A model generated the notes under the pieces. It had not been told where the DNA came from. It saw only the letters and a program-made list of their open reading frames with translations, and made no database searches. A stretch of DNA of 64,000 nucleotides. Origin: Bacillota bacterium (GTDB lineage: Bacteria > Bacillota > Clostridia > Christensenellales > SZUA-584). How positions within the stretch are numbered: position 1 is the stretch's first letter; each line of letters starts with the position of its first letter. Where the stretch lies: the NCBI GenBank assembly GCA_023415795.1, contig JAEZJG010000007.1, forward strand, positions 1 to 64,000, read 5' to 3'. Shown piece after piece: positions 17,809 to 27,211 of this stretch. A program made the position numbers and the translations under genes.

Positions 17809-18456
17809 ATGGTTATAGAGTGGCTGGGGCATTCCTGTTTTAAAATTACGCTGAAAAGCGGACTTCGAATATTGCTGGACCCCTACAACGGCGAAACGGG
17901 CTATGTGCCGCAGGACGTGGAGACAGACATCGTCACCATCAGCCATGCCCACACCGACCATAACGACCTGACGCATGTCACGGGCAATTATACCGTTGTC
18001 GAAACCCCGGGCGAGCATACCTTCGGCGAGCTGACAATCGAAGGCTACGAAGTCCCGCACGATCACAGTAACGGCGCTCATCGCGGCATGAGCATCATAT
18101 TTGTGTTTTCCGTCAGGGGCATACGCGTCTGCCACATGGGCGACATCGGCTGCATCCCCGACGATGCTCTTTTTCAAAAGCTCTGCGGTACCGACATACT
18201 GCTGATTCCCGTGGGTGGCAAGGTTACGATCGACGCGCAGGAGGCACTGACCATCTGCGAGCGTCTTGAGCCCAACATCATCATACCGATGCATTTCAAA
18301 ACGCCGGACAGCAACGACGACATCGCGCCCCTGCACGACTTTTTAGAGGCGGTCGGGCGAGAATACGACGTGTCGCACCACGGCAAGTGCTATCTGAACA
18401 TAGACCGGGCTTCGCTGAAAAAGCGTACCCGTGTCGTCGTAATGGAATATCTATAA
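17809..18456 (+). CDS. Metallo-beta-lactamase-fold hydrolase (UPF0173 type)
   Basis: A 215-aa metal-dependent hydrolase. The start MVIEWLGHSCFKI is typical of the UPF0173 group, and SHAHTDHND near residue 45 supplies the HxHxDH metal ligands. Further ligands are likely in VPHDHSNGAH, HMGDIG and PMHFKTP. The start at 17809 follows AGAGGTGAAAGA; a longer frame overlaps the DUF1934 gene and is unlikely. Natural substrate unknown. pyrG follows 31 nt later. Confidence 0.85.
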   Translation: MVIEWLGHSCFKITLKSGLRILLDPYNGETGYVPQDVETDIVTISHAHTDHNDLTHVTGNYTVVETPGEHTFGELTIEGYEVPHDHSNGAHRGMSIIFVFSVRGIRVCHMGDIGCIPDDALFQKLCGTDILLIPVGGKVTIDAQEALTICERLEPNIIIPMHFKTPDSNDDIAPLHDFLEAVGREYDVSHHGKCYLNIDRASLKKRTRVVVMEYL

Positions 18457-18487
18457 ACTTATAATTATATCAGCTACGGAGGGGTAA

Positions 18488-20113
18488 ATGTCCACTAAAT
18501 TCATATTCGTCACCGGCGGGGTGGTCTCATCATTAGGCAAAGGCATCACCGCCGCATCCTTGGGGTTATTGCTCAAAAGCCGCGGGTTCAAGGTCTCGCT
18601 GCAAAAGTGCGATCCTTACATCAATGTCGATCCGGGCACAATGAGCCCGTTCCAGCACGGCGAAGTCTTTGTGACGGATGACGGCGCCGAAACCGATCTT
18701 GACATCGGTCACTACGAACGCTTCACCGACGAGAATTCCTTTGCGGATTCCAACGTCACCACCGGCAAGGTCTATTGGAAGGTAATCTCCAAGGAGCGCC
18801 GGGGCGATTATTTAGGCGGCACCGTTCAGGTTATCCCGCACATCACCGACGAAATCAAAAGTCGTATATACAGCGTCGCCAGCAAAAACAAGCCGGACAT
18901 CGTTATCACCGAAATCGGCGGCACCGTGGGCGACATCGAATCTCAGCCGTTCCTTGAAACCATCCGCCAGATCAAATGGGAGGTGGGCGAGGAAAACTGT
19001 ATGTATATCCACGTCACGCTGATGCCTTATTTAGGCAAGGTGGGCGAGCTTAAAACCAAGCCCACGCAGCACAGCGTCAAAGAGCTCCGCACCATCGGTA
19101 TCGAGCCGGACATCATCGTATGCCGCACCGAAAAGGAGCTGACAGACGATATTAAACGCAAGATTTCTTTGTTTTGCAACGTCAGCCCTAAAAACGTTGT
19201 GCAGAATCTGGACGCCGATACGCTCTACGAAGTGCCCATCATGCTCCGCAAGGAAAATCTGGACACGCTGGTCTGCCAGCGCTTAGGGCTGCCTGATGGT
19301 TCCTCCTCCATTCCCGAATGGGAACGGATCGTTGAGATACAGAGGAGTCCCAAAGACAAGGTTAAAATCGCCATCGTGGGCAAATATACCGAGCTGCACG
19401 ATGCTTACCTGTCCATCTGCGAATCGCTCACGCACGCAGGCATTGCTAACAAGCTGGATGTCGAAGTCATGTGGATCAACGCGGTGGATCTTGAGGTCGC
19501 GCAGAACATCGGCGACATACTGGGAGAGGCCGACGGCGTGATCGTGCCGGGCGGTTTTGGCGAGCGTGGTATAGAAGGCAAAATTAAGGCAATACAATAT
19601 TGCAGAGAAAGCAAGGTGCCGTTCTTCGGTATCTGCCTTGGCATGCAGCTGGCCGTGATCGAGTATGCCCGCAACGTGCTGGGCTACCGCGAGGCCAACT
19701 CTACCGAGTTCTGCTCCGATACGCCGTATCCGTTCATCGATCTGATGCCGGATCAGAAGAATATCACCGACATGGGCGGCACGATGCGCCTTGGCAGCTA
19801 CAAGTGCTCCATCAGCAACAAGGAGACGTTCGCGTACGCGGCGTATCAGCAGGAGGAAATCGAGGAGCGCCATCGCCATCGGTACGAGTTCAACAACGTA
19901 TACTTCGAGGAGCTGACCAACGCGGGCATGCGTGTGTCCGGCGTCAATCCGGAGCTTGGCTTGGTCGAGATCATGGAGATTCCCGACCATCCGTGGTACG
20001 TGGGTGTCCAGTTCCATCCGGAGTTCAAGTCGCGCCCGGTGCGTTCGCACCCGCTGTTCCGCGAGCTGGTGGCGGCAGCCGGTAAATTCAGCGCCTCGCG
20101 CAAGGACTGTTAA
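18488..20113 (+). CDS. pyrG: CTP synthase
   Basis: Converts UTP to CTP using ATP and glutamine, the last step of de novo pyrimidine synthesis. At 541 aa it is full length. The synthetase domain starts with FIFVTGGVVSSLGKGITAAS, containing the P-loop. The C-terminal class I glutamine amidotransferase domain has the nucleophile elbow FGICLGMQ near residue 380 and the catalytic HPE in VQFHPEFKSRP. GGAGGGG precedes the start. A mosaic repeat follows the gene. Confidence 0.98.
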   Translation: MSTKFIFVTGGVVSSLGKGITAASLGLLLKSRGFKVSLQKCDPYINVDPGTMSPFQHGEVFVTDDGAETDLDIGHYERFTDENSFADSNVTTGKVYWKVISKERRGDYLGGTVQVIPHITDEIKSRIYSVASKNKPDIVITEIGGTVGDIESQPFLETIRQIKWEVGEENCMYIHVTLMPYLGKVGELKTKPTQHSVKELRTIGIEPDIIVCRTEKELTDDIKRKISLFCNVSPKNVVQNLDADTLYEVPIMLRKENLDTLVCQRLGLPDGSSSIPEWERIVEIQRSPKDKVKIAIVGKYTELHDAYLSICESLTHAGIANKLDVEVMWINAVDLEVAQNIGDILGEADGVIVPGGFGERGIEGKIKAIQYCRESKVPFFGICLGMQLAVIEYARNVLGYREANSTEFCSDTPYPFIDLMPDQKNITDMGGTMRLGSYKCSISNKETFAYAAYQQEEIEERHRHRYEFNNVYFEELTNAGMRVSGVNPELGLVEIMEIPDHPWYVGVQFHPEFKSRPVRSHPLFRELVAAAGKFSASRKDC

Positions 20114-20138
20114 TAGACGAAGATATAATGTCTTTGTA

Positions 20139-20290
20139 TTTGAGGGCTCTGCCCTCAAACTCCCGCTACTTTTATTAAAGAAAAGTAGCAAAAGAATACG
20201 GGAAATGCCGAGGCATTTCCCTGACGGGTTTTCAAAGGGATGCATCCCTTTGGTGGTGGTTTGGAGGTAACGCCTCCAAGGTCTTAGACC
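20139..20290 (+). repeat. Mosaic palindromic repeat, complete five-module copy (pyrG-glnS)
   Basis: In order: GAGGGC-TCT-GCCCTC (A), GCTACTTTT..AAAAGTAGC (B), GGAAATGCC-GA-GGCATTTCC (C), AAAGGGATGCATCCCTTT (D), and GGAGG-TAAC-CCTCC (A again), ending in GGTCTTAGACC. Each module can fold as its own hairpin. The same modules recur at eight other loci in the window. Confidence 0.85.
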
Positions 20291-20361
20291 TCTATCGTCG
20301 TCTTCAAGCCCGGGTTATCCGGGCTTCATGTTTTATGCCGGAAACGGCGGAGGATAAACGT

Positions 20362-22005
20362 ATGACAGAATCGAAAGCCAGAAACTTCATTGAAGAGATC
20401 ATCGACGACGACCTTGAGAGCGGACGCGTCAGTAGCGTTATCACGCGCTTCCCGCCCGAACCCAACGGTTATCTGCACATCGGGCACGCCAAATCTATCG
20501 CGCTGAACTTCGGCACCGCCATCAAATACGGCGGCGTGTGCAACCTGCGCTACGACGACACAAACCCGGTCAAGGAAGACGAGGAATACATCCAAAGCAT
20601 CGAGCGGGACGTGCGCTGGCTGGGCTTTGAGCCCGCCGCCGTGCTCTACGGCTCCGATTACTTTGAATACATGTTTGAGTGCGCCTTGAAGCTGATCGAC
20701 AAAGGGCTCGCCTTCGTGTGTGACCTGACAGCGGAGGAAATACGCCAGCACCGCGGCACACTTACCGAGCCGGGCAAAAACAGCCCCTACCGAGACAGAA
20801 GCGCGGAGGAAAACCGCGCGCTGTTTATCGCCATGCGCGAGGGCAAGTTTGCGGACGGCGAGAAGGTGCTGCGCGCCAAAATCGACATGGCCAGCCCCAA
20901 CCTCAACATGCGCGATCCTGTCATCTACCGCATACTGCACGCCACCCACCACCGTACGGGCGACGACTGGTGCATCTACCCGATGTACGACTACGCCCAT
21001 CCGCTGGAGGACGCATACGAGAGCATCACGCACAGCATCTGCACGCTGGAGTTCGAGGATCACCGCCCTCTGTACGACTGGGTGATCGCCAACTGCGAAT
21101 GCGCCGCCACGCCCCACCAGTACGAGTTTGCGCGCCTGTCCATGACGCGCACCATCATGAGCAAGCGCTACCTGAAAAAGCTGGTGGACGAGGGGCTGGT
21201 GTCCGGTTGGGACGACCCGCGCATGCCCACACTTTCCGGGCTGCGCCGCCGCGGCTATACGCCGGAAGCCATCCGCGATTTCTGTGAACGCATCGGCGTC
21301 GCCAAGTCCAACAGCGAGGTGGAAGCGGGTCTGCTGGAGCACTGCGTCCGCGAGCATCTGGGCGCCGTCGCCCCGCGCCGCATGGCCGTGCTGGAGCCGC
21401 TCAAGGTTGTTATCGAGAACTACGAGGGCGAGGGCGAGCTGGTCGAATCCGAAAACCTGCCCAAGAACGAGGAAGCGGGCACACGCCAGATCCGCTTCTC
21501 ACGCGAGATATACATTGAACAGGCAGACTTCATGGAAAACCCGCCCGGCAAGTTCTTCCGCCTGGCGCCCGATCGCGAAGTGCGCCTGAAGGATGCCTAC
21601 ATCATCAAATGCGAAAGCGTCGTGAAAGACGCAGACGGCAATGTGACCGAACTGCGCTGCACGTACGACCCCGATTCCAAGACAGGCGGCCCCACGGCAG
21701 GACGTAAGATTAAGGGCACGCTGCATTGGGTGGATGCCGCCACAGCTCTAGGCTGCGAGGTGCGTCTGTACGACTACCTGCTGCTGGACGGCGAGGGAGA
21801 CTTCACCGAACGCATGAACAATGAATCGCTCAAGGTGCTGCAGGGCGCGCTGATCGAAAGTGCGGGCGCGGATGCCGCCGTGGGGGACAAGTTCCAGTTT
21901 CTGCGTCAGGGCTATTTCTGCATGGATTCCGACAGCACACAAGGCCGTCCGGTGTTCAACCTGATTGTGAGCCTAAAGGACAGCTACCGCCCGCCGGAAA
22001 GTTAA
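20362..22005 (+). CDS. glnS: Glutaminyl-tRNA synthetase
   Basis: Class I synthetase charging tRNA-Gln. The 547-aa protein has PPEPNGYLHIGHAKS (HIGH motif near residue 33), YDDTNP shortly after, and MSKRYLKKL (KMSKS equivalent near residue 265), followed by the C-terminal beta-barrel anticodon-binding domains typical of GlnRS (DREVRLKDAYIIKC). The start at 20362 is chosen over an ATG nine codons earlier because GGAGG precedes it. Many Clostridia use GatCAB instead of or besides GlnRS; whether both exist here cannot be seen. Confidence 0.95.
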   Translation: MTESKARNFIEEIIDDDLESGRVSSVITRFPPEPNGYLHIGHAKSIALNFGTAIKYGGVCNLRYDDTNPVKEDEEYIQSIERDVRWLGFEPAAVLYGSDYFEYMFECALKLIDKGLAFVCDLTAEEIRQHRGTLTEPGKNSPYRDRSAEENRALFIAMREGKFADGEKVLRAKIDMASPNLNMRDPVIYRILHATHHRTGDDWCIYPMYDYAHPLEDAYESITHSICTLEFEDHRPLYDWVIANCECAATPHQYEFARLSMTRTIMSKRYLKKLVDEGLVSGWDDPRMPTLSGLRRRGYTPEAIRDFCERIGVAKSNSEVEAGLLEHCVREHLGAVAPRRMAVLEPLKVVIENYEGEGELVESENLPKNEEAGTRQIRFSREIYIEQADFMENPPGKFFRLAPDREVRLKDAYIIKCESVVKDADGNVTELRCTYDPDSKTGGPTAGRKIKGTLHWVDAATALGCEVRLYDYLLLDGEGDFTERMNNESLKVLQGALIESAGADAAVGDKFQFLRQGYFCMDSDSTQGRPVFNLIVSLKDSYRPPES

Positions 22006-22017
22006 CCCGGCTTTATA

Positions 22018-22140
22018 TTTTGGAGGCTCTGCCTCCAAACCTCCGCTTAAGGAGCAAGCCCCTTAAGAATCCCACAGGGAAATGCCGACGGCATTACCCG
22101 AATCTTTTGCTACTTTTCTTAAAGAAAAGTAGCAGGAACC
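22018..22140 (-). repeat. Mosaic palindromic repeat copy (glnS-gltX), order A-D-C-B
   Basis: Contains GGAGGC-TCT-GCCTCC, CTTAAGG..CCTTAAG, GAAATGCC-GAC-GGCATT and GCTACTTTTCTT-AAAGAAAAGTAGC. This is the reverse order of the pyrG-glnS copy, so the element lies inverted. A degenerate CCCTCG end follows. Confidence 0.8.
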
Positions 22141-22226
22141 CTCGTAAAAAGGCTTCATAGCCTGAGCACTTTGTGCCCGGCGCAAGCCGTAGCACAGCCT
22201 ATACAGAATAGTGAGGAAACCTAAAC

Positions 22227-23672
22227 ATGAGTCAAGTCAGAACCAGATTCGCGCCCAGCCCCACAGGCTATCTGCATATCGGCGGATTGCGCACCGCGCT
22301 GTACGCGTGGCTGTTCGCCCGCAAACATAATGGCGTGTTCATACTGCGCATCGAAGATACCGACACCCAGCGCGAGGTAGAGGGCGCGACAGACGTGATT
22401 TATAACACGCTGCGCCAGACAGGGCTGTATTACGACGAAGGTCCTGATGTGGGCGGCGCATACGGTCCGTACATACAAAGCGAGCGGCGCGGTATATACA
22501 AGGACTACGCCAATCAGCTGATCGAACGCGGCGCGGCCTACCGCTGCTTTTGCACCAAGGAGCAGCTCGCCGAAGCGCGTGCCGCCGCCGAAGCGCGCGG
22601 CGAAACGTATACGTACGACAAACACTGCCTGCACCTGCCGGCGGAGGAGATACAGCGCAAGCTGACCGCGGGGGAGCCGTACGTCATCCGCCAGAACATA
22701 CCGCGCGACGGAGAGACCACCTACACCGACGCGGTGTTCGGCGACATCACGGTACCCAACAGCGATCTGGACGACAACGTGCTGCTCAAGGCAGACGGCA
22801 TGCCTACCTACAACCTCGCCAACGTGATTGACGACCACCTGATGGGCATCACGCACGTGATCCGCGGCGTGGAATACCTGTCGTCCACACCGAAATACAA
22901 CCACCTTTACCGCGCAATGGATTGGGAGATACCGCAGTACATCCACCTGCCCGTGGTCATGAAGGATAAGCAGCGCAAGCTGAGCAAACGCCACGGCGAC
23001 GCATCCTTCGACGACTTTCTGAAAAAGGGCTACCTCAAGGAAGCGATATTGAACTACATCGCGCTGCTTGGGTGGAGCCCCGGCACCGAGCAGGAGATAT
23101 TTACGCTGGATGAGCTGGCGGAAGCCTTCTCGCTGGACGGGCTGTCCAAATCCTCCGCGATATTCGATGTGGAAAAGCTGACATGGATGAACGCGCAATA
23201 TATCCGCGCCCTCTCCAAAGAGGCTTTTATCGAACAGGCCATGCCGTATTTCGAACAGGCAGGCGTTTCCCATTTCGATCTGGCACTGATCGCCGAGCTG
23301 ATACAGCCCCGGCTGGAGCGCATGGACGAAATACCCGGCAAGCTGGGCTTTCTAACCGCACTGCCGGATTTTAGCGCCGAGCTGTATACCCACAAGAAGA
23401 TGAAGACGGATGCCGAAGCCGCAAAGCCCGTGCTGCATTCCGCGCTGACACTACTGGAGCAGCAGGAAGACTATTCGCTGGAAGCGCTCAAGGAATCGCT
23501 GGCGGCGCTGGTTACGCAGTTGGGCTTGAAGAACGGACAGGTGCTGTGGCCGCTGCGCATCGCTATCACCGGTACCGAGGTCACGCCGGGCGGTGCGGTG
23601 GAAGCCGCGTGTCTGCTGGGCAAGGATGAAACGCTGCGCCGGCTGCGCCAAAGCCTCAGTGCGCTAGGCTAA
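22227..23672 (+). CDS. gltX: Glutamyl-tRNA synthetase
   Basis: Class I synthetase charging tRNA-Glu. At 481 aa it is full length. It starts SQVRTRFAPSPTGYLHIGGL with the HIGH motif, and the KMSKS equivalent is KLSKRHGD near residue 254. The Cys and Tyr residues of the zinc-binding insert are partly present (YRCFCTKEQ). The C-terminal half is the all-helical anticodon-binding domain of bacterial GluRS. Neighbouring glnS and leuS make this a synthetase cluster, but each gene is separated by a repeat or terminator. Confidence 0.96.
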   Translation: MSQVRTRFAPSPTGYLHIGGLRTALYAWLFARKHNGVFILRIEDTDTQREVEGATDVIYNTLRQTGLYYDEGPDVGGAYGPYIQSERRGIYKDYANQLIERGAAYRCFCTKEQLAEARAAAEARGETYTYDKHCLHLPAEEIQRKLTAGEPYVIRQNIPRDGETTYTDAVFGDITVPNSDLDDNVLLKADGMPTYNLANVIDDHLMGITHVIRGVEYLSSTPKYNHLYRAMDWEIPQYIHLPVVMKDKQRKLSKRHGDASFDDFLKKGYLKEAILNYIALLGWSPGTEQEIFTLDELAEAFSLDGLSKSSAIFDVEKLTWMNAQYIRALSKEAFIEQAMPYFEQAGVSHFDLALIAELIQPRLERMDEIPGKLGFLTALPDFSAELYTHKKMKTDAEAAKPVLHSALTLLEQQEDYSLEALKESLAALVTQLGLKNGQVLWPLRIAITGTEVTPGGAVEAACLLGKDETLRRLRQSLSALG

Positions 23673-23717
23673 TCGCGGATAAAGAAATCATGGCAGCAGT
23701 GCCTGCATAACGAAAAC

Positions 23718-23775
23718 AACTGCAATTATTGTTCTTTGCCAATTCGGCATCAGCAACGGTGATTGCAGTTTTTAT
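23718..23775 (+). terminator. Terminator after gltX
   Basis: AACTGCAAT (23718-23726) pairs with ATTGCAGTT (23762-23770), followed by TTTATTTATT. The 35-nt loop holds a further TGCC..GGCA pairing. The rest of the gap to leuS is AT-rich near 23880-23915 (likely promoter); I see no T-box specifier hairpin. Confidence 0.7.
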
Positions 23776-23936
23776 TTATTGCTCCATTTGCCTTTTTTGT
23801 CTGCGGCGACAAGCCTCTCCCGCACCTGCCATGCTGCGCCTTTCCGACAAAAGTACGCGGCTCAGCGTTTACCCTTGATTTTTTCAGGATAATATATAAT
23901 AATGTTCCAAGCGACATATTGGGGAGTTGACTGAAC

Positions 23937-26354
23937 ATGGATTTATTGCAGATAGAGAAAAAGTGGCAACAGAAGTGGGAAGAAACACAGCTGTATAAGT
24001 TCAACCGCGACCGCGTGGACAAAAAGAAATACATACTTGAGATGTTTTCGTATCCGTCCGGCGCGCGCTTGCACTTGGGTCACTGGTACAATTACGGTCT
24101 GTCCGACACCTACGCGCGCTTTTTGCGCATGCAGGGCTATGAGATATTCCAGCCGATGGGCTTCGATGCCTTCGGTCTTCCGGCGGAAAATTACGCCATC
24201 AAAACGGGCATTCACCCAGAGGATTCCACGCTGACCAACATCGAGACGATGGAAAAGCAGCTTAAAGCAATGGGCGCGATGTTCGATTGGGACTACGAGA
24301 TCAAAACCTGCCTGCCGGATTATTACCGGTGGACGCAGTGGTGCTTCTTGCAGCTTTATAAGAAGGGCTTGGCATACCGCAAGGCCGCGCCTGTCAATTG
24401 GTGCGAGGGCTGCAACACCGTGCTTGCCAACGAGCAGGTGGTGGACGGCGGCTGCGAACGCTGCCACACGCCCGTCAAGCGCAAGCACTTAACACAGTGG
24501 TTTTTCAAGATCACCGACTATGCCGAGCGTCTGCTGCAGAATCTCGACAAGCTGGACTGGCCGGAAAAAACCAAGATGATGCAGCGCAACTGGATTGGCA
24601 AATCCACCGGCGGCGAGATCACGTTCCAGCTGGAATCGGGCGAATCCTTTACCGTGTTCACCACCCGTGCTGATACGCTGTTTGGCTGCACCTATGCGGT
24701 GCTCGCGCCGGAGCATCCGCTGACCCTTCAGATCACCACCGACGAGAACAAGAAAGCCGTCGAGGAATACATCGACTATGCGGCGCGTGCCAGCGAGATC
24801 GACCGTCTGTCCACCACGCGTGAGAAAACAGGCGTGTTCACGGGCGCGTATGCCATCAACCCCATCAACGGACGGCGCATCCCTGTGTACGCGGCAGACT
24901 ATGTGCTGGCGACCTACGGCACAGGCGCTGTGATGGCGGTGCCCGCTCACGACGAGCGCGACTTCGAATTTGCGACTAAATATGGTCTGCCCATCGAACG
25001 CGTCGTTGCGGGTCTTGAGGGTGAGGACGACACGCTGCCCTATGTTAATTACGGCGTATTGGTCAACAGCGAAGAATTTTCCGGTCTGCCGGTGGAAGAG
25101 GGCAAAAAGGCGATACTGGAGAAGCTGGCGTCTCAGCAAAAAGGCGGCTTCAAGATCAATTACCGCCTGCGCGACTGGCTGATTTCCCGCCAGCGCTACT
25201 GGGGCACGCCCATCCCCATCGTTTACTGCGAACACTGCGGCGAGGTGCCGGTGCCCGAGAGCGAGCTGCCGGTGCGCCTGCCATACGACGTCGATTTTAC
25301 GCCGGACGGCACATCTCCGCTGCTCAAATCCAAAACGTTCCTGAACGCCACCTGCCCGAAGTGCGGCGGCCCCGCCACGCGCGATGCCGACACGATGGAC
25401 ACCTTTGTCTGCTCATCGTGGTATTTCCTGCGCTACCCGGACAGCCAAAACAGCGAGAAGCCGTTCGACACCGAGTGGATCAACAAGGTGCTGCCGGTGG
25501 ATACGTATATCGGCGGTGCGGAGCATGCCTGCATGCATCTGCTGTATGCCCGCTTCTTCACGATGGCGCTGCACGACATGGGTTATGTCAACTTCGACGA
25601 GCCGTTCACCCGCCTTGTTCATCAGGGTGTGATACTGGGGCCGGACGGAGCCCGCATGAGCAAGTCGCGCGGCAACGTCATCTCGCCCGACGCTTACATC
25701 CAGCAATACGGCAGCGACGCGCTGCGCACTTACCTCGGTTTCGGGTTCTCGTACATCGAGGGCGGTCCGTGGAACGAGGACGGCATCCGTTCGGTGCACA
25801 AGTTCTTAGAGCGCGTCGAGCGTCTGGTCAACCGCGCCAGCCAAGTATCGGCCTCCGGCGAGCAGGGCAAGCGTGAGCTGCTGTACGCGATGAACTACGC
25901 GATCAAACACGTGACGGCCGACATCGAGATATTCCAGTTCAACACATCCATCGCGCGCATCATGGAGTTCGTCAACGCGTTTGCGAAGTATCTGGACGCC
26001 GCGCCCGACAAGGACGTATCTGCACAGGCAGCGCGCGTGCTGGTCAAGCTGCTGGCACCGTTCGCGCCGCATTTTTGCGAGGAGCTTTGGGAGCAGCTGG
26101 GCGAGGCGTACTCCGTGTTCAACCAGCCGTACCCCGTCTGCGACGAATCCGCGCTGGTGCTGGATACCATCGAGATGCCGCTTCAGGTCAACGGCAAGGT
26201 GCGCGCCCGTTTCAATATCCCCAACGGCGCCACCGCCAAGGAGATCGAGGAGCAGATCATGGCAACGCCCGAGCTGGTCGCCTGCTTTGAGGGCAAGGCG
26301 GTCAAGAAGGTGATCATTGTGCCCGGCCGCATCGCCAACATCGTGGTGGGGTAA
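23937..26354 (+). CDS. leuS: Leucyl-tRNA synthetase
   Basis: Class I synthetase charging tRNA-Leu. At 805 aa it is a normal bacterial LeuRS. HLGHW (HIGH motif) follows SYPSGARL near residue 40, and the KMSKS motif appears as ARMSKSRGN near residue 570. The CP1 editing domain is present between (about 220-420, with TTRADTLFGCTYAVLAPEH), and zinc-ligand cysteines (CPKCGGP) occur. GGGGAG lies upstream of the start. A terminator-like gap and a repeat separate it from its neighbours. Confidence 0.97.
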   Translation: MDLLQIEKKWQQKWEETQLYKFNRDRVDKKKYILEMFSYPSGARLHLGHWYNYGLSDTYARFLRMQGYEIFQPMGFDAFGLPAENYAIKTGIHPEDSTLTNIETMEKQLKAMGAMFDWDYEIKTCLPDYYRWTQWCFLQLYKKGLAYRKAAPVNWCEGCNTVLANEQVVDGGCERCHTPVKRKHLTQWFFKITDYAERLLQNLDKLDWPEKTKMMQRNWIGKSTGGEITFQLESGESFTVFTTRADTLFGCTYAVLAPEHPLTLQITTDENKKAVEEYIDYAARASEIDRLSTTREKTGVFTGAYAINPINGRRIPVYAADYVLATYGTGAVMAVPAHDERDFEFATKYGLPIERVVAGLEGEDDTLPYVNYGVLVNSEEFSGLPVEEGKKAILEKLASQQKGGFKINYRLRDWLISRQRYWGTPIPIVYCEHCGEVPVPESELPVRLPYDVDFTPDGTSPLLKSKTFLNATCPKCGGPATRDADTMDTFVCSSWYFLRYPDSQNSEKPFDTEWINKVLPVDTYIGGAEHACMHLLYARFFTMALHDMGYVNFDEPFTRLVHQGVILGPDGARMSKSRGNVISPDAYIQQYGSDALRTYLGFGFSYIEGGPWNEDGIRSVHKFLERVERLVNRASQVSASGEQGKRELLYAMNYAIKHVTADIEIFQFNTSIARIMEFVNAFAKYLDAAPDKDVSAQAARVLVKLLAPFAPHFCEELWEQLGEAYSVFNQPYPVCDESALVLDTIEMPLQVNGKVRARFNIPNGATAKEIEEQIMATPELVACFEGKAVKKVIIVPGRIANIVVG

Positions 26355-26379
26355 GATAATACCAGAAAAGAAAGTAAGG

Positions 26380-26515
26380 GATCCTCTTCTTTTCTTGAAG
26401 AAAAGAAACAAAAGACGTAAGAAATGCCTTCGCGAAGGCATTTCTTTGATGGAATTCTCAAGGGATGCATCCCTTGAGCGGTGGTGTGGAGGCAGAGCCT
26501 CCACGGTCTTAGGCC
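26380..26515 (+). repeat. Mosaic palindromic repeat copy (leuS-queT), order B-C-D-A
   Basis: TTCTTTTCTTGAAGAAAAGAA, GAAATGCCTTCGCGAAGGCATTTC, CAAGGGATGCATCCCTTG and GGAGGC-AGA-GCCTCC follow one another, ending GGTCTTAGGCC. The first A module is missing compared with the pyrG-glnS copy. Confidence 0.82.
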
Positions 26516-26530
26516 TTATCAAAAGTCCAA

Positions 26531-26561
26531 AGCGGCAGCTAAAACGGTTGCCGCTTTTTTT
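26531..26561 (+). terminator. Terminator between leuS and queT
   Basis: AGCGGCA (26531-26537) pairs with TGCCGCT (26549-26555), followed by a seven-T run. Its 3' part overlaps the -35 box of the queT promoter. Confidence 0.82.
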
Positions 26562-26576
26562 GTTCTGTGATACAAT
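26548..26576 (+). promoter_or_regulatory. Predicted sigma-A promoter of queT
   Basis: TTGCCG (26548-26553) and TACAAT (26571-26576) are separated by exactly 17 nt. Transcription would start near 26583, just before the PreQ1 aptamer. Confidence 0.65.
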
Positions 26577-26602
26577 GCGCGGGACGGGTTTTAAACCCCG
26601 CC

Positions 26603-26645
26603 GGACAGTTCGTAACCATCCTGTCCTAAAATAAAACTAAGGAGG
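26603..26645 (+). promoter_or_regulatory. PreQ1-I riboswitch
   Basis: GGACAG (26603-26608) and CTGTCC (26621-26626) close a loop beginning TTC and containing GTAACC, as in known PreQ1-I aptamers. An A-rich tail ends in AAAACTAAGG and runs into GGAGG. The CC of GTAACC can pair with the GG of AAGG to form the H-type pseudoknot, which would hide the ribosome binding site when PreQ1 is bound. The queue-family transporter gene directly downstream supports the call. Confidence 0.85.
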
Positions 26646-26704
26646 CCGGGCTAAAACCATGCCCGGGCGGATATCATACAGATATCTGCACACAACTAAA
26701 ACAC

Positions 26705-27211
26705 ATGAACAAAAAGCTGCTCACGCCGCGCTTCCTTTCGGAGGCCGGTATCATCGCCGCGCTGTACTTTGCGCTCACCATGGCCAGCATCCCCTTAAGC
26801 TACATGACTCCTCAGGTGCGTATATCAGAAGCGCTGTGCGTGCTGCCGCTGTTCACACCCGCCGCTATACCGGGTCTGTTCATCGGCTGCTTGCTGTCCA
26901 ACCTCGCCGGCAGTCCGCTGGGTCCGTACGATATACTGTTCGGCTCGCTGGCAACACTGACCGCCGCCGTCGCCGCACGCAATATCCGCCCCAAATGGCT
27001 GGTGCCGCTGCCCGCAGTCGCCATCAACGCATTTGTGGTGGCCGGCATACTGCAATACTATCTGGGCATTCTATACTGGGAATCGGTATTGTGGGTGGCT
27101 GCCGGGCAGGCCATCGCCTGCTATGTGCTGGGCCTGCCGCTGTTGCTCACGTTGGAAAAACAAAAGGACAGGTTATTTAAAAATGCCAGAATCGGAAAGC
27201 AGTCCGAATAA
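26705..27211 (+). CDS. queT: Queuosine precursor transporter QueT
   Basis: A 168-aa integral membrane S-component of the ECF type, importing a queuosine precursor such as preQ1. The order SEAGIIAALYFALTM, then QVRISEALCVLPLF and GLFIGCLLSNLAG, matches the QueT family, with about five membrane segments. The upstream PreQ1 riboswitch confirms the ligand class. Oddly, the AAGGAGG site at the end of the riboswitch lies about 60 nt from the ATG, separated by two small hairpins, and no closer in-frame start exists. The next gene begins inside its last 29 nt. Confidence 0.92.
   Translation: MNKKLLTPRFLSEAGIIAALYFALTMASIPLSYMTPQVRISEALCVLPLFTPAAIPGLFIGCLLSNLAGSPLGPYDILFGSLATLTAAVAARNIRPKWLVPLPAVAINAFVVAGILQYYLGILYWESVLWVAAGQAIACYVLGLPLLLTLEKQKDRLFKNARIGKQSE

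Noticed and set aside
23776..23936. T-box riboswitch before leuS
   Set aside because: No specifier hairpin, T-box sequence or antiterminator was found; the gap is short and AT-rich with only promoter-like sequence.
26659..27180. Open frame starting 13 nt after the riboswitch ribosome binding site
   Set aside because: The translation is Arg/His-rich and unrelated to any transporter, while the overlapping frame encodes a complete QueT.
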